Translations under genes and position numbers: made by a program | The notes under the pieces: generated by a model | Database searches by the model: none | What the model was told of the DNA's origin: nothing | The model's input: the letters and a program-made list of their open reading frames with translations, nothing else | Origin: Rhizobium leguminosarum | Lineage (GTDB): Bacteria; Pseudomonadota; Alphaproteobacteria; Rhizobiales; Rhizobiaceae | Direction: 5' to 3' | DNA length: 64,000 bases | Assembly (NCBI RefSeq): GCF_002953715.1 | Contig: NZ_CP025012.1 | Location: forward strand, 2,542,001-2,606,000 | Part shown: one piece after another, positions 46,458-58,370 of the stretch | How the letters are laid out: every line of letters starts with the position of its first letter | Position numbering within the stretch: position 1 is the stretch's first letter

Positions 46458-46985
46458 ATGACCTATGGTCAGCGTTTAATTTGCAGCGTAGCTTTTGCCT
46501 TGACGGCGCTCTCAAGCGGCGCAGCTTGCGCGCAAACGCCGGACGATTTGCACGATTTCAAATTGGGTAGCTCGTTTGCCGATGCCCAGCGGAATGCGAA
46601 CGAAAAAGGTTGGAAATTGAAGGAGCTTTCTTCCTTCCATCCCGATCTTTCTTCTTTCCTTCCAGGTCAATGGGTTGTGGAAGGGTCGAATCTCGGTCTT
46701 TTCGTATGCGACGACAAAATCGCCTCCATCCAACAGCACCGCGATGGCGGAGTTGATGACTTCGCATTGATCGTGCTAGGCTTTCGAACAAAATATGGCG
46801 AGCCGGCAACGACCATTGTGACATTCCCGTTTGGGGCGACGTGGATATCGAATATCGATGCCAGATTCGTTTCACCCTCGGGGGAAAGCGTCAACGTCCA
46901 GCTCAGCAGTACTGCCGGAAAGCTCGGCATTCATCTCAACTTCTTCAATGCGAATATGAGTTGCTCGACGGAAACCAAGCCTTGA
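46458..46985 (+). CDS. Hypothetical exported protein
   Basis: A 175-residue protein with a signal peptide (LICSVAFALTALSSGAACA, cleaved before QTPDD). The mature part alternates beta strands (DFKLGSSFADAQRNANEKGW, GLFVCDDKIASIQQH, KYGEPATTIVTF). This pattern is seen in periplasmic proteins with a small alpha/beta fold. No family name can be given. A direct repeat lies upstream, an inverted repeat downstream. Confidence 0.72.
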   Translation: MTYGQRLICSVAFALTALSSGAACAQTPDDLHDFKLGSSFADAQRNANEKGWKLKELSSFHPDLSSFLPGQWVVEGSNLGLFVCDDKIASIQQHRDGGVDDFALIVLGFRTKYGEPATTIVTFPFGATWISNIDARFVSPSGESVNVQLSSTAGKLGIHLNFFNANMSCSTETKP

Positions 46986-47056
46986 GGGTGCACGACCGCT
47001 ATTGGCGCAAAGGTGCACTGCCGGTAGGCAGGGGAGCAAGGCGCTGCCACATACCT

Positions 47057-47220
47057 CTTCTCCCCAGCGGGGAGAAGTGCCGGAGCGATAGCGAGGCGAT
47101 GAGGGGGTGAGCGGCAGGGCCGCGAATGTCCTGAGCGCAAGCGAAGGGCAATAATGAGTGGCGTGCCGTGCGGTCCCCTCATCCGACCCTTCGGACCACC
47201 TTCTCCCCGCTGGGGAGAAG
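47057..47220. repeat. Inverted repeat element upstream of uvrB
   Basis: Two palindromic ends, CTTCTCCCCAGCGGGGAGAAG-type sequences at 47057..47077 and 47200..47220, frame inner inverted segments (GATGAGGGGG at 47097..47106, CCCCTCATC at 47175..47183). A CCTGAGCGCAAGCGAAGGGC block at 47131..47150 resembles part of the mosaic repeat at 13045. The 408 bases between genes (46986..47393) hold only these repeats and the uvrB promoter region. Confidence 0.75.
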
Positions 47221-47284
47221 AGGGAGCAAGCCGCCACCTCCGTTATCCCATAGATAGCGTTTCTCACAGCTTCCTAGTTTGGCG
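47213..47284 (+). repeat. 74-bp direct repeat, copy 2
   Basis: The counterpart of 46298..46371, with about ten differences and one gap. It overlaps the end of the inverted repeat by eight bases and lies 110 bases before the uvrB start. Confidence 0.65.
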
Positions 47285-47393
47285 CGCTGCCCGCCCGTGC
47301 CCAAAACTATTCACGCTTTCGAACGCACAATTCGTTTCCCTTTTGTACTCTTTCCCTCTTCACTTTCGCGCTGACTCTCTCCATATTCGCCGC

Positions 47394-50423
<3,030 letters not shown>

Positions 50424-50623
50424 CGACAAACGGGCCAACCAGGCGGCCGGGTTTCAGATAGATTGTCAGTCGATTGGTCAGCCGCGCGTTCACAATCCGG
50501 CGGGTTGATCGAATCTCGGGTGCTGACGCCATGGGTGCGCGTCTAGGCAGTTGAGGCGTCCTTATGGACGATTTGGCGGATCAGCCCCTCGGGCTTGCTA
50601 CGTGGCCACAGGACGGAATTCCC

Positions 50624-51010
50624 ATGCCAGACCTCCGCATCGACCCTTTCCCCTCCGCTGGCGAATTCAACGCCCTCTGGTCCGCCGCCTGGGGCACCTC
50701 CGCCCCGCGCGACTTCACCCCGATCCTCTCACGCAGCCTCGCCCATATCGGCGCCTACCACGACAGCCAGCTCATCGGCTTCGTCAACGTCGCATGGGAT
50801 GGCGGCATTCATGCCTTCATCCTCGACACCTCGGTTCACCCTGATATGCGACGACAGGGGATCGCGACGCGGCTGGTCAGGGAAGCGACGCGGGTTGCCC
50901 AAGAGCGGGGCGCAGAGTGGCTGCATGTCGATTTCGAACCGCACCTGGCCGGCTTCTACCGTGCCTGCGGATTTGCGTCGACAGAGGCGGGCCTCATCAA
51001 GCTCGCATGA
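50624..51010 (+). CDS. GNAT-family acetyltransferase
   Basis: A 128-residue acetyltransferase. AFILDTSVHPDMRRQGIATR contains the CoA pyrophosphate-binding loop; EWLHVDFEPHLAGFYRACGF is the usual C-terminal strand-helix. AGGA lies ten bases before the ATG at 50624; the frame is open from 50564. Substrate unknown. Confidence 0.85.
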   Translation: MPDLRIDPFPSAGEFNALWSAAWGTSAPRDFTPILSRSLAHIGAYHDSQLIGFVNVAWDGGIHAFILDTSVHPDMRRQGIATRLVREATRVAQERGAEWLHVDFEPHLAGFYRACGFASTEAGLIKLA

Positions 51011-51157
51011 GACCGGCCGCAGTGGAGGCGACGCATCTTCGCTTTGCCGTGTTTGACTGGGCTTGACGCTGACAATCCGTTTGGAGCTCCTCAAAAATGC
51101 CGCTCCACCTCAGCGCCCGATTCCGCTATGATTCACCGCTCATCGAGGAGAGCCCGC

Positions 51158-51613
51158 ATGCGCCTGCCCACATTCATCCTCGCCCTCGCCGTCTCGGCGC
51201 TCGCAGCCTTGCCCGCATCAGCCGCGACCTACAAGACGCCGAAGGCGCTGCTCAAGGCGCTCTATAGCTACGACACCGACAACAGCGACGCCGAGGCGCC
51301 CTCACCTTATTCGACCTTCTTTTCCGACCACCTGAACAAGCTCCTCCAGACCGATCTCGAGGGCGATGTCGGCGCGATCGACTTCGATCCCGTCATCGCT
51401 GGCCAGGATGGCGCGGCGAGCGACGTCAGGATCGGCCAACCGATCCTGCTGAATGACAAGGCCGAGGTGGAGGTGCAATTCGAAAACGGCGAGGAGGTGA
51501 CGCTCTTCTACACCCTGGTGCGTGAACACGGCGGCTGGAAGGTCGACGATATCGCCAATCAAAAGGGTGATAATCCGTGGAGCCTCGGCGCGTTGCTGGG
51601 CGACGCGCAGTAG
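51158..51613 (+). CDS. DUF3828-like exported protein
   Basis: A 151-residue protein with a signal peptide (FILALAVSALAALPASAA). The mature part follows the DUF3828/NTF2-like layout: TPKALLKALYSYDT at the start, FFSDHLNKLLQTDLEGDVG, DFDPVIAGQDG, and VREHGGWKVDDI at the end. GAGGAG precedes the ATG. Function unknown. Confidence 0.75.
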   Translation: MRLPTFILALAVSALAALPASAATYKTPKALLKALYSYDTDNSDAEAPSPYSTFFSDHLNKLLQTDLEGDVGAIDFDPVIAGQDGAASDVRIGQPILLNDKAEVEVQFENGEEVTLFYTLVREHGGWKVDDIANQKGDNPWSLGALLGDAQ

Positions 51614-52146
51614 GCGGGCGGCCCGGGCGCCCTCGTGGCTCCCTGCGTTTGCCACTGCAATCGATTTCACTGGATCAATTGCTCCGTTCCTCACCCCACC
51701 ATGAAGACTGATCGGTGTGCCCGCCGCCCCGACCGCCCCACGAAATCCCTGCCCGGCTATCGAATCCGCCCGTCATCTCGTTTCGGCACGGAATCCCGAT
51801 ATGGCACAGCTGTTCAGGAATCCGTTAACCCATGGTCAAGTATCTGAATCTTCGGCATTTCCCGGTATCGATGCGGGCATGCCACAATAATCCCGCTTGC
51901 TTTTTGCCCGAAATGCTGGCACGAATTGACTTACTCGGGCATTTGCATGCCGGTGACTGGACTGATGTGGTAATCCCTTCCGTTTGGAAGGCGGCGCGGG
52001 ACTACCCGCCTACGTAGACGTTCTTTCCCCGTACGTGACTTCTCCGACTGACCCTTCGTCCCAATCGATCGGGGCGAAAGCTAAAGCCGTCCGCTTCCTC
52101 TCGGGGGCGCGGATACTACACAGACTAAGGGAAAAGGACGATCCCA
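51614..52146. other. Intergenic region with mosaic-repeat fragment and cold-shock leader
   Basis: Part of the mosaic repeat (copy C, 51656..51686, CTGCAATCGAT and ATCAATTGCTCC) lies near the left edge. The 61-codon frame at 51832..52017 has no recognisable features. The right-hand 150 bases probably include the long 5' leader typical of cspA messages. No structure was established. Confidence 0.45.
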
Positions 52147-52359
52147 ATGGCCACCAAGGGCACCGTAAAATTCTTCAACCAGGACAAGGGTTTTGGTTTC
52201 ATCACGCCGGACGGCGGCGCAAAGGACGTTTTCGTCCATATCTCTGCGCTGCAGGCTTCTGGCATCCAGTCGCTGCGCGAAGGCCAGCAGGTTACCTTCG
52301 ACACCGAGCCGGATCGCATGGGCAAGGGCCCGAAGGCTGTCAACATCTCGGCTTCGTAA
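52147..52359 (+). CDS. CspA-family cold-shock protein
   Basis: A 70-residue single cold-shock domain. Both RNA-binding motifs are intact: RNP1 in [11 protein letters not shown] and RNP2 in DVFVHISAL. It binds single-stranded RNA and DNA and melts structures in mRNA. AAAGGA precedes the start, and a strong terminator follows 26 bases after the stop, so it is a single-gene transcript. Rhizobia carry several csp genes; which orthologue this is cannot be told. Confidence 0.95.
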   Translation: MATKGTVKFFNQDKGFGFITPDGGAKDVFVHISALQASGIQSLREGQQVTFDTEPDRMGKGPKAVNISAS

Positions 52360-52384
52360 GTCAGACAATCGCTTCGGCGGCATG

Positions 52385-52410
52385 AACGGCGCTCCGCAAG
52401 GGGCGCCGTT
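52385..52410 (+). terminator. Intrinsic terminator after the cold-shock gene
   Basis: AACGGCGC / GCGCCGTT form a perfect eight-pair stem with a ten-base loop, followed by TTCTGTTTG. Confidence 0.75.
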
Positions 52411-52530
52411 TCTGTTTGTGGTGATCGGCGGTCATTTGTGGATCGCATTGGCAAGTGTTATATGCGCGCATTATGGATGCCCGCCCCTGCGGCGGTGGGC
52501 GCCGCGCTGCGGCCCCGGTAACAAGGAACA

Positions 52531-53544
52531 ATGGAAACGTCGATGACGCAGAAGAGGCCGATTTTTGCGGTCGCCCCGATGATCGATTGGACGGATCGGC
52601 ATTGCCGCTATTTCCACCGGCAGATCAGCCGCGAGGCGCTGCTCTATACCGAGATGGTGGTGGCCGATGCGATCATCCACGGCCCGCGCGACCGGCTACT
52701 CGGTCATGACGCCGCCGAGCATCCGCTGGCGCTGCAGCTCGGCGGATCGGACCCGGCAAAGCTTGCCGAGGCGGTGAAGATCGCCGAACCCTACCTCTAT
52801 GACGAGATCAACCTCAATGTCGGCTGCCCCTCCGATCGCGTGCAGTCCGGTACCTTCGGCGCCTGCCTGATGCTGACGCCGGAGACGGTGGCCGCATGCG
52901 TCGCTGCGATGAAGGCGGTCGCGACCGCGCCGGTGACGGTGAAATGCCGGATCGGCGTCGACGAGCAGGAGCCGGAACAGGCGCTGCCCGAGCTGATCAG
53001 CCGTGTTCTCGATGCCGGCGCCGACGCGATCTGGATCCATGCGCGCAAGGCCTGGCTGAAGGGCCTGAGCCCCAAGGAAAACCGCGAGATACCGCCGCTC
53101 GACTATGAGATCGTCTATCGGATGAAACAGCGCTGGCCCGACGTTTTCATCGGCATCAATGGCGGCATCCGCACGCTCGACGAGGCGGCAACCCACCTTG
53201 CCCATGTCGACGGTGTCATGCTCGGCCGCGCCGCCTATCAGAATGCCGCGATCCTTGCCGACATCGACCAGCGCTTCTTTGGTGCGCCTGCGGCCGAACC
53301 GGATTGGGAGGCGCTCTGTAACCGGATGATGGTCTATGCCGAACGCCACATCGCCAGCGGCGGCCGGCTGCAACACGTGGCCCGCCACATGGTCGGCCTC
53401 TTCACCGGCCTGCCCGGTGCCCGCCGCTACCGCCAGATCCTCTCGACCGATGCGGCCAAAACCGGCGCCGGGCCGGAGGTGTTGGCGGCGGCCTTCGCGG
53501 CGGTGGATTTTTCGGGGACCGAGCAGGAGGCGGTCAGCGCCTGA
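52531..53544 (+). CDS. dusA: tRNA-dihydrouridine synthase A
   Basis: A 337-residue flavoenzyme that reduces uridines in the tRNA D-loop. Diagnostic segments are FAVAPMIDWTDRHCRYFHR, PLALQLGGSDP, INLNVGCPSDRVQSGTFGA (with the catalytic Cys), WIHARKAWLKGLSPKENRE and GINGGIRTLDEA. The RKAWLKGLSPKENR block is characteristic of DusA against DusB/C. AAGGA lies just before ATG 52531; ATG 52543 is also possible. Confidence 0.94.
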   Translation: METSMTQKRPIFAVAPMIDWTDRHCRYFHRQISREALLYTEMVVADAIIHGPRDRLLGHDAAEHPLALQLGGSDPAKLAEAVKIAEPYLYDEINLNVGCPSDRVQSGTFGACLMLTPETVAACVAAMKAVATAPVTVKCRIGVDEQEPEQALPELISRVLDAGADAIWIHARKAWLKGLSPKENREIPPLDYEIVYRMKQRWPDVFIGINGGIRTLDEAATHLAHVDGVMLGRAAYQNAAILADIDQRFFGAPAAEPDWEALCNRMMVYAERHIASGGRLQHVARHMVGLFTGLPGARRYRQILSTDAAKTGAGPEVLAAAFAAVDFSGTEQEAVSA

Positions 53545-53581
53545 CGTAAGTGACGTCTTGTCATGGCGCCGAAGCGCGGCG

Positions 53582-54538
53582 TCATGAGCGCGCCATCGGC
53601 AGCAAGATCTTCTTCTCGATCCTGCCCGCCACCGAAAACACCAGGATTTCCGTGTCCCTGCCGATCCTGCTGCCATCCATCAAACGGACGATATCATCGA
53701 CGCCGCCGACCGGGCTGCCGTCGATGGCGAGGATATAATCGCCCTCCTGCAGCCCTCCCTTTGCCGCTGGCCCCTCCGGCTCGACGCGCCGGATGCGAAC
53801 GGAGGTCGTCTGCACCGTGCCCGCAGCAAGTGCCACCCGGCGCGGCAGCACGATCGTATCGCCTGCTATGCCGATGAAGGCGCGTCTGACCTGGCCATAG
53901 CGGAGAATCTCCGAAACGACGAAATTGGCCGTATTCGACGCCACGGCAAAGGCGATGCTCTGTGCGCCCTGGATGACGGCAGTGTTGACGCCGATGACCT
54001 CTCCGCCTGACGACACTAACGGCCCGCCCGAGTTGCCGGGATTGAGCGCCGCATCGGTCTGGATGACATCGTCCATCAGCCGGCCGCTGGCCGCCCGCAT
54101 CGACCGGCCGAGCGCCGAGACGATGCCGGCGGTAACCGTCCATTCGAAGCCGAGCGGGTTTCCGATCGCGATCGCGATATGGCCCCTGCGCAGGCGCTGG
54201 GAGTCTCCGAGCTTCGCCCAGGCGCCGGTGCTTGTATTGGTGCGAATGAGGGCGATGTCGGTATCGACGTCGCGGCCGAGCACGCGGCCCTCGGTAACGA
54301 AGCCGTCGGGCGTGGTGATGCGAACGACCTTGGCGTCGTCAACGACATGGTTGTTGGTGATGATCAGACCGTCAGGCGAGACGGCGAAGCCCGACCCGTG
54401 CCCTTGCCGGCCGCCCACCCTCTCAATCCGGCTGACTGCCGGCCCGACGATATCAACTGCTGCAGCGATCGATTGCGAATAGGCATCGATCAGCGCCCCA
54501 TCATTCTGAGGCGCTATGTCCTTATCCATGTAACCCAT
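53582..54538 (-). CDS. DegP-like serine protease with PDZ domain, no signal peptide
   Basis: A 318-residue S1C protease. The triad is complete: His64 (TNNHVV), Asp94 (DTDIAL) and Ser170 (NPGNSGGPLV). One PDZ domain follows (about 225-310, EGPAAKGGLQEGDYILAIDG). Unlike periplasmic DegP/HtrA proteins it has no leader or membrane anchor, so a cytoplasmic quality-control role is inferred. GAGG lies eight bases before the ATG at 54538. It is convergent with dusA. Confidence 0.87.
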   Translation of the reverse strand: MGYMDKDIAPQNDGALIDAYSQSIAAAVDIVGPAVSRIERVGGRQGHGSGFAVSPDGLIITNNHVVDDAKVVRITTPDGFVTEGRVLGRDVDTDIALIRTNTSTGAWAKLGDSQRLRRGHIAIAIGNPLGFEWTVTAGIVSALGRSMRAASGRLMDDVIQTDAALNPGNSGGPLVSSGGEVIGVNTAVIQGAQSIAFAVASNTANFVVSEILRYGQVRRAFIGIAGDTIVLPRRVALAAGTVQTTSVRIRRVEPEGPAAKGGLQEGDYILAIDGSPVGGVDDIVRLMDGSRIGRDTEILVFSVAGRIEKKILLPMARS

Positions 54539-54717
54539 GATTTGATCCTCAGGCGGCAATAACGGCCGTCCCGCCGCCGGCGAAGCGGTCGCGATTGCGA
54601 CGGTTCGCCATTGTGCTGTTGTGAGAGGATTAGATGGTTGGGCATAGACCCGTGTTCAAGTGAGCGCCGGCGGCGGTCTGCAATGCGCGCAACGCAGAGA
54701 ATGCCGACACACCTAGT

Positions 54718-54757
54718 CGGACAGATATCTTGAACTACCCGGACAGATATCTTGAAC
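54718..54757. repeat. Two 18-bp direct repeats at 22-bp spacing
   Basis: CGGACAGATATCTTGAAC occurs at 54718..54735 and again, exactly, at 54740..54757. The 22-base period is about two helical turns. Each copy contains the palindrome AGATATCT. The surrounding gap 54539..55150 has no supported gene. This could be a paired protein-binding site or a remnant of a mobile-element end. Confidence 0.65.
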
Positions 54758-55150
54758 GAACGGCAAAAAATTGGCTCATTGCAGCTGCTTTCGCTACGCC
54801 ATGACGAACCTGCCTGGGGTGTCCAACAGGCCGACATACGGAGATCAAAAGAATGTTCGCAAAACGAAGCAGCCGGGCGAGGATCGCCAAATCCCCGTCC
54901 CGACTTGCGAGATGGACGGGCGCTGCACGCCCAATTCGTGGAGACATACAAACTTCTGTTATATCAATAGAATAGAAATAGCAGTTCAATAAGAACATCA
55001 GCATATTCAGAGCCGGTTGATCCCCTCAGGCGCGACCTTCTTGCCCCAAGCCTCCGGCGCAACGGCGCTCGTGGCCTTGCCAATTCTGCCGGCAACGGCG
55101 CAAACTTCTGACCGCATGATCCAATCCAACCCAAACAACGGAGCCAAAAG

Positions 55151-55987
55151 ATGAGCACAGTCACAACCAAGGACGGCGTCGAGATCTTCTACAAGGATTG
55201 GGGGCCGAAGACCGCTCAGCCGATCATGTTCCATCATGGCTGGCCGCTCTGCTCCGACGACTGGGATGCCCAAATGCTGTTCTTCCTTGAGAAGGGCTAC
55301 CGCGTCGTCGCCCATGACCGGCGCGGCCACGGCCGCTCCACCCAGGTCGGCGACGGTCACGACATGGATCATTACGCCACCGATGCCGCAACCGTCGTCG
55401 AGCATCTCGATCTCAGGAACACCATCCATGTCGGCCACTCTACCGGTGGCGGCGAAGCGACCCATTACGTCGCCCGCCACGGCCAGCCGAAGGGCCGTGT
55501 CGCCAAGCTCGTGATCATCGGCGCCGTGCCGCCCATCATGGTGAAGACGGATGCCAATCCCGGTGGTCTGCCGATCGAAGTCTTCGATGGCCTGCGCAAG
55601 CAGCTCGCCGCCAATCGCGCGCAGTTCTATTACGATCTGCCGGCCGGTCCGTTCTACAGCTTCAACCGGCCGGGCGCGAAGGTCCTGGAACCGGTCATCA
55701 ACAATTGGTGGCGCCAGGGCATGATCGGCGGCGCCAAAGCGCACTACGACGGCATCAAGGCCTTTTCGGAAACCGACTTCACCGAAGACCTGAAGATCAT
55801 CACTGTGCCGACCCTCGTCATGCACGGCGACGACGACCAGATCGTGCCGATCGCCGACTCCGCCCTGCTCTCGGCCAAGCTCCTGCAGAACGCCACGCTG
55901 AAGGTCTACGAGAAATTCCCGCACGGCATGTGCACCACCCATGCCGACATCATCAATCCCGACATCCTTGCCTTCATCAAAGGTTGA
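55151..55987 (+). CDS. Alpha/beta hydrolase, non-haem chloroperoxidase type
   Basis: A 278-residue alpha/beta hydrolase. The oxyanion segment is HHGWPL, the nucleophile is Ser97 in GHSTGGGEATHYVARHG, the acid is in HGDDDQIVP and the base His in FPHGMCTTHAD. The family includes cofactor-free haloperoxidases/perhydrolases and esterases; the physiological reaction is open. RBS-like GAGCCAAAAG precedes the ATG. Single gene. It may follow the direct-repeat region as a regulated unit. Confidence 0.9.
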   Translation: MSTVTTKDGVEIFYKDWGPKTAQPIMFHHGWPLCSDDWDAQMLFFLEKGYRVVAHDRRGHGRSTQVGDGHDMDHYATDAATVVEHLDLRNTIHVGHSTGGGEATHYVARHGQPKGRVAKLVIIGAVPPIMVKTDANPGGLPIEVFDGLRKQLAANRAQFYYDLPAGPFYSFNRPGAKVLEPVINNWWRQGMIGGAKAHYDGIKAFSETDFTEDLKIITVPTLVMHGDDDQIVPIADSALLSAKLLQNATLKVYEKFPHGMCTTHADIINPDILAFIKG

Positions 55988-56131
55988 TCCGTGATGTTAC
56001 CGGGCGCCGATCAGGCGCCCGGTAGCCGGTATGGTTTGCCGACCCACACCCAGGCCACCGGGCCACGTCGATCGATTGGCCAATTCCTCATTTTCCATGA
56101 AACCGTTTTCGCCGATTTGCGTTTAGCGGCC

Positions 56132-56308
56132 ATGAAAAGAGAACGTGAACCTTCATCAAAGGCTTACCGGCAGGATCGTTTCGAAAACACCGAGCGCGCC
56201 GCCAAGGAAACTATCGAGGCGGAGCAACGGGCCCGCCGGGAAAAAACCAAGCGGCTGAAAGAGCTGCGCCTGTCCCAGCAAGACGCCAAAGGCCCCGCAA
56301 CCAAATAG
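56132..56308 (+). CDS. Small charged hypothetical protein
   Basis: A 58-residue, highly charged helical protein (MKREREPSSKAYRQDRF, then ERAAKETIEAEQRARREK). It is compatible with a short coiled coil. Rhizobial genomes often hold such proteins, but no function is known to me. There is no strong ribosome-binding site, so the call is moderate. Confidence 0.5.
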   Translation: MKREREPSSKAYRQDRFENTERAAKETIEAEQRARREKTKRLKELRLSQQDAKGPATK

Positions 56309-56504
56309 ATCTCACGCCCGCACTATCCGGTCGACAAGCCTATCGGTCTCATATCCATGCCCTGCCGCCCTCGCCCGCATCTTCCCGTGCGTGCCCAGAA
56401 TTGTTTTTGAATTTCGGACCTTCGCCCATCTTGCAGAGCAAAGATCGCGAAATTATCTTTTTTCACGAAAGCGATTCACGGCATCCAAAAAAGGGCAGAT
56501 TGCG

Positions 56505-56720
56505 ATGTCAGACAAGCTGTTCAGCACGCGTGACGAACCGCTCGCCTCGGAAGACCTCGATGTGTGCAGGCGTGTCCACGAAGCTCTCTGTAGCGGGCTA
56601 AAGATCGACCGATCAGGCAAAGAGGCCGACCGCTTAGGCGCCCTCATCATCGAGCTTTACCGCCAGGGTGTGCATGACGAGAACCAGCTTCGATTGCTGG
56701 CCGGCGGAAGGCGAGCCTGA
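56505..56720 (+). CDS. Small conserved hypothetical protein
   Basis: A 71-residue soluble protein with a helical C-terminal half (RVHEALCSGLKIDRSGKEAD, then IIELYRQGVHDENQLRLL). AAGGGCAG precedes the ATG at 56505. The pattern is that of small alphaproteobacterial proteins of unknown role. Open codons upstream (from 56391) are AT-rich and non-coding in character. Confidence 0.6.
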   Translation: MSDKLFSTRDEPLASEDLDVCRRVHEALCSGLKIDRSGKEADRLGALIIELYRQGVHDENQLRLLAGGRRA

Positions 56721-56876
56721 TAGCGGCCCCACGTTAGCAAAACGAAGGGCGGGCCGACTCCTCCCGCCATTTACCGGCGCCGACAGGCACATGGAGAGAC
56801 CCAGGGCGCAGAAACTTGCGCCGCCGCTGCATGAACACACGACGATGGGGTCGGCGCAGTCATTCCAGTTCGGCAC

Positions 56877-57929
56877 CTAGCGCATAAGAATCTTGTCCCT
56901 GTCCCAGGACATTCCATCGGAAAAGTCGATCCTTTCAATGCCCCAATAGCCCTCGGCCAAGAACTGCTTCTCGACGGTGATCACTTCGCCCGTGGGCTTG
57001 ACGATCACCATCAGCTTTGCCGCATCCCGCAGCAACATCACGTCGGAAGCGGTGAGATCGCTCAGGCGAAGCGTGTCGATCTCGTTCGACATGTTGACGA
57101 TGTCATCGATGACGTCGGAGCCATGGCCGCTGGCATAGACATAGGTGTCGTCGCCAAACGATCCGGAAAGCGTGTCGTTTCCTTCAAGCCCGATGATCAC
57201 ATCGTCGCCCCTCGTGCCTTCCACGGTTTCCTCGCCGGACGTGCCGGCAATACCCCCGGGCTGAACCACGCTGATATGCGCGGCGATGTCCTGCTTCGAC
57301 CAGATTGTCCCGTCACCGAACCTGATGCTTTCGATCCCCTTCTCGCCGCCTGATCGTTCCGACTCGATGAGGATCGACCCGCCCGCGGCCATACGTGCGG
57401 CAGTCCTTTCAAGTGCCCAGGCGAGTCTGCCGTCGCTCTTAGCCGCAAGCCTCGCTTCCTCGAGAATTGATACGTTCTTGGCGGCATCTGCCGCACTCAT
57501 CCTGATCGCAATGATGAGATCGTCGCCCTCCTGGCGAAGGCCGATATCGCCGGGGCCGATATCGGAAAAGATCAGCGTGTCGGCGTCGCCGCTATCCTCG
57601 ATCGTTTCCACAATGGTGTCGTTGCCGTCGCCGCGGGCATAGCCGTAGGTGTCGTTGCCGGTGCCGCCGGTCAGAAGATCGTCATCCTCGTTGCCGTAGA
57701 GCGTGTCATCTCCCTCGTCACCTCGGATTTCATCCTGTCCGCCTCGGCCATACACCACATCATCGCCCGCACCGGCATGGATCTGTTGGTTACTGTCGGG
57801 ATCGGATGTAAGGATGATGTTGTTGACGACCCGCCCGCTGTCACGCGATGTCCTATCGTAGATGCTTATCGACAAAATCAGGCCCAACCCAAGGATCAGG
57901 GCCGTCCGCCGCACGCGCAAATTCAGCAT
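56877..57929 (-). CDS. Membrane-anchored RTX calcium-binding repeat protein
   Basis: A 350-residue protein. A single N-terminal membrane segment (RTALILGLGLILSISIYD) is followed by RTX nonapeptides (GAGDDVVYGRGGQDEIRGDE, then GNEDDDLLTGGTGNDT). Each of the two RTX blocks leads into a haemolysin-related module (IFSDIGPGDIGLRQEGDDL with IESIRFGDGTIWSKQDI; then LRLSDLTASDVMLL with IERIDFSDGMSWDRDKI). The first module carries an extra helical segment of about 50 residues. Type I-secreted RTX proteins usually lack an N-terminal anchor. The start is the ATG at 57929; the frame is open far upstream. Confidence 0.8.
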   Translation of the reverse strand: MLNLRVRRTALILGLGLILSISIYDRTSRDSGRVVNNIILTSDPDSNQQIHAGAGDDVVYGRGGQDEIRGDEGDDTLYGNEDDDLLTGGTGNDTYGYARGDGNDTIVETIEDSGDADTLIFSDIGPGDIGLRQEGDDLIIAIRMSAADAAKNVSILEEARLAAKSDGRLAWALERTAARMAAGGSILIESERSGGEKGIESIRFGDGTIWSKQDIAAHISVVQPGGIAGTSGEETVEGTRGDDVIIGLEGNDTLSGSFGDDTYVYASGHGSDVIDDIVNMSNEIDTLRLSDLTASDVMLLRDAAKLMVIVKPTGEVITVEKQFLAEGYWGIERIDFSDGMSWDRDKILMR

Positions 57930-58370
57930 TCTTCCAGTCCCCGACAAGACACGCCCCGGTGGCATCGATCGCCGCCGGTAGCCAAGCCCTTTTTGGAAGG
58001 AATTACCACCCTGAGATGTCTGCTGCGTTAACGGAACTATTGCAAGAATGACCGGTCCCCGCGCTTCTCCAGTAAATCCAGTCCCCCTCTGGGCCTTTTC
58101 GGTCCTTTCTAGGGGTGAACATGCTGTTCCACGCCCTGCCACCCTGGTCTTCGTTATGAAGGTGGCCAGCGCCCTCTTCCTTGTCGCACTCGACCTGCGG
58201 TTGCTCTGGAGTGCCCGCGAGACGGCGTAGACCTGCCGTTCAGGAACGGTGCGCATCCCTGCTGCGTTAGCATCCACGCACATACACCGCCTCATTTCAT
58301 CCCAAAATGAAACCTATTCCCTTCCCCTGCGTTATTCCCTCGATACATCCGTTTACCCAAGGTGAGTGAA
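57930..58370. other. Intergenic region
   Basis: About 440 bases between the RTX gene start and the first BA14K gene. The right part (from about 58265) is conserved with the region before the second BA14K gene and probably contains its promoter. Nothing else was seen. Confidence 0.5.

Noticed and set aside
51832..52017. A 61-codon frame before the cold-shock gene.
   Set aside because: No coding support; it lies where a leader or promoter of the cold-shock gene is expected.
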